Part shown: positions 25,485-33,123 of the stretch, piece after piece
Layout: each line of letters begins with the position of its first letter
How positions within the stretch are numbered: position 1 is the stretch's first letter
Assembly (NCBI RefSeq): GCF_019048865.1
Contig: NZ_CP077604.1
Coordinates: forward strand, 4,216,001-4,280,000
From: Aquihabitans sp. G128
GTDB taxonomy: Bacteria > Actinomycetota > Acidimicrobiia > Acidimicrobiales > Iamiaceae
Direction: 5' to 3'
Length of the DNA stretch: 64,000 bases
The notes under the pieces: generated by a model
Databases searched by the model: none
The model's input: only the letters and a program-made list of their open reading frames with translations
Told to the model about the DNA's origin: nothing
Position numbers and translations under genes: made by a program

Positions 25485-26377
25485 CGGGCGGACGCGAACT
25501 CGGCGGAGGCCTGAGTCAGGTCGAGCAGGCTGTCTTCGAGCGAGCGGGTGGTCTCGGTGAGCTCGTCCAGGCGGATGCCGTGGTCGAAGGCCAGCTGCGA
25601 GACGGCGGCCAGGCTCGTCCCCGTCAGGTGGAGGCGATCTCCGACGGTTCGGACGGTGAGGCCCTGCGGGTCGAGGGCATCGAGGAGCTCAGCGCGCTGG
25701 ATGGTGCGGACCACGACGGTGGTCTCGTTCCGGGCCATGATCGCGGCGAGCGGTTCGGCGGCGATCAGTCGGCCGCCGCCGACGACGACGAGGTCGTCGG
25801 CGAACATGGCGAGTTCGCTGATGAGGTGGCTGGAGACGAACACGGTCCCGCCTCGTTCGGCGAAGGCGCTGAGGTGGTTGCGCAGCCAGCGGATGCCATC
25901 GGGGTCGAGGCCGTTGGAGGGCTCGTCGAGGAGCAGCACGGAGGGATCGCCGAGGAGCGCTCCGGCGAGCGCCAGGCGCTGGCGCATGCCCAGCGAGAAG
26001 CTCCGGGCCCGCTGATCTGCGACGGTCGCCAGGCCCACCTCTTCGAGCACCTCGTCGACCCGACTGCGGCTGATGCTGCTGAGCGCTGCCATGGCTCGGA
26101 GGTGGTTGCGTGGTGTGCGCCCCGGGTGGGTGGAGGCGTCCAGCACGGCTCCGACGGTTCGCGTGGGGTGCGCCAGGTCGCCGAACTGCGTGCCGTCGTA
26201 GCGGACCTCGCCGGCGTCGGGCCGCGTGAGGCCGACCATCATCCGCATGGTGGTGGACTTGCCGGCACCGTTGGGTCCGACGAAACCGGTGACGCGACCG
26301 GGGTGCACGTCGAAGGTGAGGTCGCCGACGGCGCTCCGGTCGTCGTACCGCTTGGTGAGTCCGGTGATGCTGATCAT
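25481..26377 (-). CDS. ABC transporter ATPase (module 1)
   Basis: The 298-residue ATPase has Walker A GPNGAGKST, signature SLGMRQRLALAGALLG and Walker B VLLLDEPSNGLD, in the arrangement of BcrA-type export ATPases, with a regulatory C-terminal tail of about 90 residues. It overlaps the preceding small gene and the following permease by ATGA. It probably energises the permease for efflux of a hydrophobic or peptide compound. It is nearly parallel in sequence to the ATPase at 31812-32708. Confidence 0.9.
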   Translation of the reverse strand: MISITGLTKRYDDRSAVGDLTFDVHPGRVTGFVGPNGAGKSTTMRMMVGLTRPDAGEVRYDGTQFGDLAHPTRTVGAVLDASTHPGRTPRNHLRAMAALSSISRSRVDEVLEEVGLATVADQRARSFSLGMRQRLALAGALLGDPSVLLLDEPSNGLDPDGIRWLRNHLSAFAERGGTVFVSSHLISELAMFADDLVVVGGGRLIAAEPLAAIMARNETTVVVRTIQRAELLDALDPQGLTVRTVGDRLHLTGTSLAAVSQLAFDHGIRLDELTETTRSLEDSLLDLTQASAEFASAR

Positions 26378-26622
26378 GGGGTGGCGCTCCGTGGTCGATG
26401 GTCTGACTGGTCTGTGAGGGGTGCGATGGAGATCACCTCGGCGTTGACCGAGGCCAGGTGGGCGAGGAGGCCGTGTAGATGAGCGGTGTCGGTCACCGGG
26501 CCGATCAGGCCGGTCGTTCCGTCGTCGTGGTGTTCGAAGGTGAAGTCATCGAGCAGCGGGCGCAGGAGGCGAGCGCTGGGCCGGCCCCGGATGACGATCT
26601 CGTAGGTCGTTCGATCGGGCAT
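26374..26622 (-). CDS. small protein leading ABC module 1
   Basis: The 82-residue soluble protein has segments resembling the small protein of module 2: FTFEHHDDGTTGLIGPV against FSLTEQHDGSTVLQGAT, and HLHGLLAHLASVNAEVISI against ALHGLLHKLRDLGITLLSV. It precedes the ATPase with an ATGA overlap in both modules. I do not know its function. Its conserved pairing suggests a regulator or adaptor of the transporter. A 20-base palindrome lies 48 bases upstream. Confidence 0.65.
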   Translation of the reverse strand: MPDRTTYEIVIRGRPSARLLRPLLDDFTFEHHDDGTTGLIGPVTDTAHLHGLLAHLASVNAEVISIAPLTDQSDHRPRSATP

Positions 26623-26669
26623 GGGTCCATCATCCGATCGGTGGACTGGCTCCGCCTCGCCTCCTCGTC

Positions 26670-26689
26670 GATCTCACCCGGGTGAGATC
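26670..26689. promoter_or_regulatory. perfect 20-base palindrome in a divergent promoter
   Basis: GATCTCACCCGGGTGAGATC is a perfect inverted repeat in the 92-base gap between the ABC module 1 operon and the MalT-type regulator gene. It is the natural operator for that regulator or another factor that controls both. Confidence 0.65.
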
Positions 26690-26714
26690 TCTGCCGTGCC
26701 CGTAGGGTCGGGAC

Positions 26715-28911
26715 ATGGGGGCCGGGGAGGACGACCGGTTCGCAGCCACCAAGGTCCGGCCGCCGTTGCCGCCCGATCGCCTGGTCCATCGGCAGCGGCT
26801 GCTCGCCGTGCTCGATGCGGCGGTGCAGGGTCCGCAACGACTGGTGCTCGTGAGCGCTCCGGCCGGCTCGGGGAAGTCGACCCTGCTGGCGTCATGGGTC
26901 GACGTTCGACAGGAACCGGTGGCGTGGTTCCAGGCCGAGGAATGTGACTCGGATCCGGTGGCGTTCTGGTCCTACCTGGCCCGCGCCATCGCCGTAGCGC
27001 TACCGATCGACGGACCTCGGTTGGCAGCGCTCGTCGCCGGCTCGAGAGGCGACGACCTGGTGGTGGTCTCGGCGTTCGTGAACGAGCTGGCTGTGGTCGA
27101 GGGCGGCCTCACCATCGTGATCGACGACCACCACCTCGTCGCCGATGCCGGGGTGCAGCGAGGCGTCGAGCGCTTCGTCGATCTGTGCCCTCCGGGGGTC
27201 ACCCTGGTGATCGCCACCCGGTTCGATCCGCCGTTCCGGCTCGGACGCCTTCGCGTCCGCAACCAGATGGTGGAGCTGCGAGCTGCCGATCTCCGCTTCG
27301 ACGAAGGCGAGGCGAGCGCTCTGCTCGGGACCGTCGCCGGCGACCTCGAAGCGCTCCCAGGTGGCCGCACTGTGCGAGCGGACCGAGGGCTGGGCGGCGG
27401 CGCTCGTGTTGGCGGGGATCTCGATGGGCCGGGCCGCGAGCGCCGAAGACTTCGTGACTTCCTTCCGGGGTGACGACCGCCTGGTGGTCGAGTACCTCCA
27501 CGACGAGCTCCTCACCGGCATCGACCTCGCCGAGCGCCGACGTCTCCTGCAGGTCTCCGTCGTCGACCAGCTCAACGGCGACCTGGTCGACGCGATCAGC
27601 GGGACCGAGGACGGAGCGGCGTGGCTGCGATCGGTGGCCGAGGAGAACCAGCTCCTCATCGCGCTCGACCGCACCGGGACCTTCCGCTTCCACCACCTGC
27701 TCCGGGACCTCCTCCGGCTCGAGGCGGCGACAGAGCTGCGCGGCGAGCTACCCGAACTGCACACCCGAGCAGCCGAGTGGCTCGAGCTCCACGGCGAGCT
27801 CGATGCAGCGATCGCCCACCTGATCGCCGCGGGTGACGCGCCCGCTGCGGCGCGCATCTTGCGGATCCGCGGCGTCGAGCTCCTCGCTGCCGGCCAGATC
27901 GACACCCTGCGGCGTCTGCTCCTGCAGCTCGGCGACGTGGCCCGCACGGTGACCTGGTGCGCGCTGCTCATGGGCTGGTGCGAGTTCATCGGTGGGCGGG
28001 CGACCCTCGCCTCCGGTTGGCTCGACGACATGGCCGCGGCCGCGCCGGCCGACTTCGATCACACCGTGGCCGCTCCGCTGCGCATGAACATCCTCCTCGC
28101 CGAAGGCGACGTGTCCGCCGCGCTCACCCTCGCCCGGTCGATGGACGACCCCGACCGACTTCGGTCTCGGTCGGCCGAGCTGTCCACCGCCGTGGGTGCG
28201 GCCTACGCCTGGGCCGGCCGGTCCTCGGATGCCCGTCGGGTCCTCGACCTCGCCGTGGCGAAGGCTTCGAACGACGACCTCCGCAGCGCATGGGTGCTCG
28301 CCCTCGTGTACCGGGCCGTCGTCGAGCTCGACGCCGGGACCCGAGCCTCGGCATCGGCGACTGCCGCAACCGCCGTGGAGACGGCCGAGCGCCTCGGTCT
28401 CGGGGAGTACCACGGCATCGCCGTGGCCCTTGCCATCCGAGGCCGCACTGCGGAGAGCGCCGAGGAGGCGGCCGACGATGCTCGGCGGGCTGTTGCGCTG
28501 GCTCGCAGGGCCTCGACCGACCTGGCGCTGGGTTACGTCCTCTGCCTAGCCGGCGACACCCTCCTGGACCTCGACGACCCCACCGGTCGACCTCTGCTGG
28601 ACGAAGCGCGGTCCGTGATCCACCGCGCGGCCGACCCCGGGATCGTCGGCCGCCACCTCCAGCTCGCTGAGTCCCGGCACCACATCGCTTCCGCCCGGCC
28701 TCGGGTCGCAGCCTTGGTCGAGCAGCTCACCGACCGGGAGCTGGCGGTGCTCCGACACCTGCCCAGTGCTCGGTCCCAGCGCGAGATCGCCGACGAGCTC
28801 TACGTGTCGCTCAACACCGTGAAGACGCACTGTCGCGCCATCTACCGCAAGGTCGGCGCCGCCGACCGCAAGGGAGCGGTCCAGTCCGCCCGAGACCTCG
28901 GCCTGCTCTGA
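26715..28911 (+). CDS. MalT-type LuxR (LAL-like) ATP-binding regulator, frameshifted (module 1)
   Basis: The locus encodes a large STAND-type regulator of about 730 residues. It has an N-terminal ATPase with Walker A SAPAGSGKST (47-56), a middle domain (RTEGWAAALVLAGISM), TPR-like repeats and a C-terminal LuxR HTH (LTDRELAVL, then LYVSLNTVKTHCRAIYRKVG). The frame breaks near 27352. Reading CTCCAG instead of CTCCCAG joins the two parts as DLEALQVAALCERTEGW. It is divergent from ABC module 1 and probably activates it when a ligand is bound, as MalT does. The break may be real or a base-call error. Confidence 0.8.
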
Positions 28912-28943
28912 ACGGCGGTCACGGTGGGTGCGCCGGGGCGCTC

Positions 28944-30200
28944 CTATGCGGGCGAGACTCCGACGATCGTCGCTCCGGCGCCGCTGGGGAGCTCGACCGG
29001 TGGGCGGCGGTGGGCGAGCACAGCAGCGGCGCAGAGCAGCGCGGTCAGGCCGCCGAGGACGAACGGCACTCGAGGTGATGAGGCCTGGATGATCCACCCC
29101 ATGGCGAGCGCACCGATCGGGGTGCTGCCGAACAGAGCCATCTGGTGGAGCGCCATCACCCGGCCCTGCATGGCCGGGTCGGTCGCTTGCTGGACCACGA
29201 CGGTGTTGACCGACTGGAACGAGGCCGAGGCGAACCCGAGGAGGATGCTGATGGCCACGAAGGCCCAGAACGTGGGGGCGGCGGCGAGGGCAACGCAGGT
29301 GGCCCCGAAGCCCGCAAGAGCGATGGCGAGGGTGCGGCGGGGGTGCGGCTTCACGCCGGCGATGTAGAGGCCGCCGAGGATCGAGCCGATGGCGCTGACG
29401 CTCATCGCGGTCCCGACCGAGCCGGCACCTCGGTCGAAGCCGAACCGGACCATCGAGGGAAAGGTGGTCGGGAAGTTGAGGGCCACGGTGCCGACGATGG
29501 CCATGACCAGCAGGGGACGGAACACCTCCGGGCGGGTCCTGACGTACGCGAGGCCTTCTCGCAGCTGGCCCTTTGCTCGGGCCAGGCGGGGACGAGGCAC
29601 GAACTCGTCGGTGCGGAGTGCGAGGAGGGCGACGACGACCACCACGTAGGAGGCGGCGTTGACGACGAAGCAGACCTCGACGCCGACCGTTGCGATGAGC
29701 GCACCGGCCAGGGCCGGCCCGATCAGTCGTGACACCGAGTTGATGGTGCTGTTGGTCGCCACCGCGCTGGGCAGGAGGTCCGGGCCCACCAGTTGGAAGA
29801 GGACCGCCTGCATGGTCGGCCGTTCGAGGGCCAGGATCAGGCCGAGCAGGGTGGTGAGGGCGTAGACCCACCAGATGGTGACGTGGCCGCTCGCCACCAC
29901 GATGGCGAAGGTGAGGGCGACCAGGCCCGAGAGCGTGGAGGTCGCCAGCAGCACCCGGCGGTTGTCCAGTCGGTCGGCCAGGACCCCGGCCGGGGCACCG
30001 AGCAGGAGCATCGGCAGGAACTGCAGGGCGAGGGCCAGGCCGAGGCGGTCGCTGCGTCCGGTGATCTCGAGGACCAGCCAGATCACCGCCAGGGACTGGG
30101 CCCAGGAACCGACGCTCGAGATGGTCTGGCCGAGGAAGTACCGCCGGAAGTTGCGATTGGAGAAGGCAGCGAAGCGCTGGTTGGCCGGTGCGGAGGACAT
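28944..30200 (-). CDS. MFS exporter
   Basis: The 418-residue protein has about 12 membrane segments and typical MFS motifs (GVLADRLDNRRVLL between helices 2 and 3). It resembles the enterobactin-exporter (EntS/MFS_3) group. The start at 30200 (MSSAPANQRFAAF) gives the usual N terminus. Longer in-frame starts would overlap the divergent regulator. Its substrate is probably a siderophore-like or toxic small molecule, which is inference. The divergent XRE-cupin gene is its likely regulator. Confidence 0.82.
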   Translation of the reverse strand: MSSAPANQRFAAFSNRNFRRYFLGQTISSVGSWAQSLAVIWLVLEITGRSDRLGLALALQFLPMLLLGAPAGVLADRLDNRRVLLATSTLSGLVALTFAIVVASGHVTIWWVYALTTLLGLILALERPTMQAVLFQLVGPDLLPSAVATNSTINSVSRLIGPALAGALIATVGVEVCFVVNAASYVVVVVALLALRTDEFVPRPRLARAKGQLREGLAYVRTRPEVFRPLLVMAIVGTVALNFPTTFPSMVRFGFDRGAGSVGTAMSVSAIGSILGGLYIAGVKPHPRRTLAIALAGFGATCVALAAAPTFWAFVAISILLGFASASFQSVNTVVVQQATDPAMQGRVMALHQMALFGSTPIGALAMGWIIQASSPRVPFVLGGLTALLCAAAVLAHRRPPVELPSGAGATIVGVSPA

Positions 30201-30239
30201 GCTGCGAGCTTGACGACTCCATGTCTCTGTGGCAACGGT

Positions 30240-30258
30240 GTTTGTCATGCAGGCAAAC
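30240..30258. promoter_or_regulatory. inverted repeat over the XRE-cupin start
   Basis: GTTTGTC-ATGCA-GGCAAAC pairs at six of seven arm positions and covers ATG 30247. It lies in the MFS/XRE divergent region and could be the regulator's own operator. Confidence 0.4.
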
Positions 30259-30825
30259 GACGACCCCGGCGAGACGATCGATGCACGGGTCCGGCGGCGG
30301 CTTCGTGAGCTGCGAGCCGAACAAGGGCTCACGCTTCAACAGGTCAGCGAGCGGGCGAACATCGACATCTCGATGCTCAGCCGGCTCGAGTCCGGCAAAC
30401 GTCGCTTGGCCCTCGACCACATCCCCGGTCTCGCAGCAGCGCTCGGGGTGAGCGCAGATGATCTCCTGCGGGGTGCGCCCCCGGTGGACCCGCGGGTCCG
30501 TACCGAGCCGGCGACCTACGACCGCCTGACGGTGTGGCCGCTCACCAACCGGCAGGTCGGCGGGCTGCGGACCGTCAAGGTGCGCATCGACCCGAAGCGC
30601 CGCAAGCCGCCGGCCCGCTTGCGCGTCCATGACGGCCACGACTGGATGTACGTGGTCGAGGGCCGCCTGCGCCTGATCCTCGGCGACCAGGACCTGGTCA
30701 TCGAGCCCGGCGAGGCGGTGGAGTTCAGCACCTGGATGCCGCACTGGTTCGGGGTGGTCGACGAGCCGGTGGAACTGCTCGCCGTCTTCGGCGCTCACGG
30801 CGAACGCACCCACCTCAGCCCGTAG
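30247..30825 (+). CDS. XRE-family regulator with C-terminal cupin domain
   Basis: The 192-residue protein has an XRE helix-turn-helix (about 16-74, including LTLQQVSERANIDISMLSRL) and a cupin sensor domain (about 115-180, including HDGHDWMYVVEGRLRLILG). This pairing is common in repressors of divergent transporter genes. ATG 30247 is preferred; GTG 30229 would add six residues. It is divergent from the MFS exporter and probably controls it. The ligand is not evident. Confidence 0.82.
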   Translation: MQANDDPGETIDARVRRRLRELRAEQGLTLQQVSERANIDISMLSRLESGKRRLALDHIPGLAAALGVSADDLLRGAPPVDPRVRTEPATYDRLTVWPLTNRQVGGLRTVKVRIDPKRRKPPARLRVHDGHDWMYVVEGRLRLILGDQDLVIEPGEAVEFSTWMPHWFGVVDEPVELLAVFGAHGERTHLSP

Positions 30826-30885
30826 GCCGGCCGATGCCGTGGGCCGACCATCGCCGTTCGGTTCCGAGGACGTCCGGACGCGCCA

Positions 30886-30910
30886 GAGCCCGGGCCCTGG
30901 GCCCGGGCTC
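30886..30910. terminator. perfect 25-base hairpin between convergent genes
   Basis: GAGCCCGGGCC-CTG-GGCCCGGGCTC has perfect 11-base arms. It lies between the convergent XRE-cupin and ABC permease 2 genes and can terminate from both sides. Confidence 0.75.
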
Positions 30911-30928
30911 CAGCACGATGTCGGTGGG

Positions 30929-31759
30929 TCAGGCAGCGTCTCGGCGATAGAGGAGGAAGGTGCCGACGGCAAGGGTGGCCAGGGCGTAGCCGGCGAAGAT
31001 GAGTGCGTACTCGGGGCGGGCCAGCTGGTGGGCGATGGCGACGGGGGCCTCGAAGTTGGGGCCGGCGTCGAGGAGCCGGTAGCCGGCGCTGAAGGGGAGG
31101 GCGTGGCGGACGCCTTCGGGCAGGGCCGGAGCGAAGAGGCTCTCGATGACGAACGACCAGAGGAGCAGGCCGGTGATGGCGGCGGCGCTGTGGCGCACGA
31201 TCATGCCCACGCCGAGCCCGATCAGGGCGGCCAGTGCGATGTAGAGCAGCGCCCAGAGGGCACGGGACGTGAGGGCCGAGCCGCCGCCGAGGTCGACCCC
31301 ACCGAGGGCGGCGCCGCCGAACCCGGCGACCATCCCGGTGGCACCGAGGGTCAGGCCAATGGTTGCGGCGGTGGTGGTCTTGGCGGCGACGATCACCCAG
31401 CGGGCGGGGCGGGCGGCAAGCGTGGTGGGGAGGGTGCCGTGCTGGGCTTCGCCGGTGAACAGGAGGATCCCGGCGACTGCGGCCATCATCGCGACCAGCG
31501 GGAGCGGATAGATGAAGAGCTCGCTCGCGGTGAGCGTGGCGTCGGTGGCCGTGGCGGCGAGGCCGTAGGCGACGAGTCCGCCGACGAGGGCGGTCAGGGC
31601 GAGGATGGCGCGGTTGGCTCGGAGGGCGGTGAGCTTGATCCACTCGCTCCGTAGGGCGAGGGGGAGCGCTCGAAGGTCGTCGCCGGGGCTGCGGGCCGTG
31701 GAGCCGTCGGTGGTCCAGGCGATGGTCGGGCTGGCGATGGTCGGGCTGGTGGTGGTCAT
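30929..31759 (-). CDS. ABC-2 type transporter permease (module 2)
   Basis: The 276-residue protein has six hydrophobic segments and the motifs LRSEWIKLTALRANRA and GEAQHGTLPTTLAA, closely matching the permease of module 1. ATG 31759 gives an N terminus of comparable length; the upstream extension in this frame is Ser/Pro-rich and runs under the ATPase gene. A 52-base gap separates it from the ATPase. Substrate unknown. Confidence 0.82.
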   Translation of the reverse strand: MTTTSPTIASPTIAWTTDGSTARSPGDDLRALPLALRSEWIKLTALRANRAILALTALVGGLVAYGLAATATDATLTASELFIYPLPLVAMMAAVAGILLFTGEAQHGTLPTTLAARPARWVIVAAKTTTAATIGLTLGATGMVAGFGGAALGGVDLGGGSALTSRALWALLYIALAALIGLGVGMIVRHSAAAITGLLLWSFVIESLFAPALPEGVRHALPFSAGYRLLDAGPNFEAPVAIAHQLARPEYALIFAGYALATLAVGTFLLYRRDAA

Positions 31760-31811
31760 GGGTTCGGTCCTTGGGTTCGAGGTGACGTGAGGGCTGTGGT
31801 GCGTGGCGAGA

Positions 31812-32708
31812 TCAGGCGGAGGCGTATTCGGCGGAAGCGCCGGTGAGGTCGAGAAGGGTGTCCTCGAGGGACGGGGCGACCTCGCTGAGCTCGACGAGGC
31901 GGATGCCGTGCTCGAAGGCGAGCTCGGAGACCGTTGCCTTGTCGGCGCCTCGGATCGACAGCCGGGCGCCGGTGACCTCGACGGTGGCGTGCGCCTCGGT
32001 GAGGACCCGGGCGAGTTCGGTGGGCTGAGTCGTCTCGGCGACGACAGAGCCGGTGGAGCGGGCGGTGAGGGCGGTGACGGTGTCGGCGGCGAGGAGCTTG
32101 CCGCCACCGACCACGACGAGGTCATCGGCAAACAGGCTGAGCTCGCCGATCAGGTGGCTCGACACGAACACGGTCCCGCCCCGGCCGGCGAAGTCGGTGA
32201 GGTGGTTGCGCAGCCACCGGATGCCGTCGGGGTCGAGGCCGTTCGACGGCTCGTCGAGCAGCAGCACCTGCGGGTCGCCTAGCAGCGCTCCGGCCAAGGC
32301 CAGGCGCTGGCGCATCCCGAGGGAGAAGCCTCCGGTGCGTTGGCCTGCGACCGACTCGAGGCCGACTTCGGCCAGGACCTGGTCGATGCGGGCGGCGGGG
32401 AGGGCGCTGAGCGCGGCCATTGCTCGGAGGTGGTTGCGGGCGCTGTGGCCGGGGTGCATGCATCGGGGGTCGAGGACGGCGCCGACGAGTCGAGCGGGGT
32501 GGCGCAGGTCGGCGTAGCGGACATCGCCGTAGTGGACCTCGCCGTGGTCGGGGCGGGTGAGCCCGAGCATCATCCGCATGGTCGTCGACTTGCCGGCGCC
32601 GTTCGGGCCGACGAACCCGGTGATGCGGCCGTCGGCCACGGTGAAGGTGAGGTCGTCGACGGCGGTGCGGTCGTCGTAGCGCTTGGTGAGTGCGGTGACG
32701 TTGATCAT
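31812..32708 (-). CDS. ABC transporter ATPase (module 2)
   Basis: The 298-residue ATPase (same length as module 1) has Walker A GPNGAGKST, signature SLGMRQRLALAGALLG and Walker B VLLLDEPSNGLD. ATG 32708 has AGGAG nine bases upstream. As given, the upstream small gene reads into it without a stop, but this follows from a frameshift at a 7-C run. After correction the small gene ends with an ATGA overlap here, exactly as in module 1. Confidence 0.9.
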   Translation of the reverse strand: MINVTALTKRYDDRTAVDDLTFTVADGRITGFVGPNGAGKSTTMRMMLGLTRPDHGEVHYGDVRYADLRHPARLVGAVLDPRCMHPGHSARNHLRAMAALSALPAARIDQVLAEVGLESVAGQRTGGFSLGMRQRLALAGALLGDPQVLLLDEPSNGLDPDGIRWLRNHLTDFAGRGGTVFVSSHLIGELSLFADDLVVVGGGKLLAADTVTALTARSTGSVVAETTQPTELARVLTEAHATVEVTGARLSIRGADKATVSELAFEHGIRLVELSEVAPSLEDTLLDLTGASAEYASA

Positions 32709-33017
32709 GAGGGTGCTCCTGGGTGGTCGGGGTGGTGGGGCGCGGGTTGGGTGGCGGTGGCGTCCGGGGGGGAGCTGGGTGACCGAGAGGAGGGTGATCC
32801 CGAGGTCGCGCAGCTTGTGCAGCAGGCCGTGCAGGGCGGCTTGATCGACGGTTGCGCCCTGCAGGACCGTGCTGCCGTCGTGCTGCTCGGTGAGCGAGAA
32901 GCCGTCGAACCACGCTGCCCAGCGGCCGCTGAGCCGGCCGGCAACGTGCACGTCGTAGGCCGAGGTGCACGGTTGGCCGGCCGCCGTGACGGGGGTGTGC
33001 GTCTCGTCGGTGTCCAT
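32705..33017 (-). CDS. small protein leading ABC module 2, interrupted by a 7-C frameshift
   Basis: The first part from ATG 33017 (MDTDETHTPV) encodes a domain like the module 1 small protein. A run of seven G on the plus strand (32766-32772, seven C in the coding strand) shifts the frame after VTQLPP. Removing one base gives a 103-residue protein ending in DHPGAPS with a TGA that overlaps the ATPase start. Without correction a 401- to 414-residue fusion with the ATPase is predicted. The paralogue in module 1 supports the separate-gene reading. Confidence 0.6.
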
Positions 33018-33123
33018 GTCGGGACCGTACGAACGGACCTGGTGAGCCCACATCACATCGTGTGGTGATTCGACGTGGGGATCTTCTTCGGCGGCGATGC
33101 CTGGCCGGGGGTGAGCGGTGCTT

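Noticed and set aside
28546-30972. An 808-codon open frame on the minus strand spanning several genes
   Set aside because: It runs out of frame through the MFS gene and antisense through the regulators on both sides. The MFS frame with 12 helices is the real one.
31812-33056. A natural fusion of the small protein and the ABC ATPase in module 2
   Set aside because: The fusion depends on a 7-C run. Removing one C gives the same separate, ATGA-overlapping layout as module 1, and the ATPase has its own AGGAG.
33052-33069. ATCAC-N8-GTGAT inverted repeat upstream of ABC module 2 as an operator
   Set aside because: The arms are only five bases, and they do not match the 20-base palindrome of module 1.
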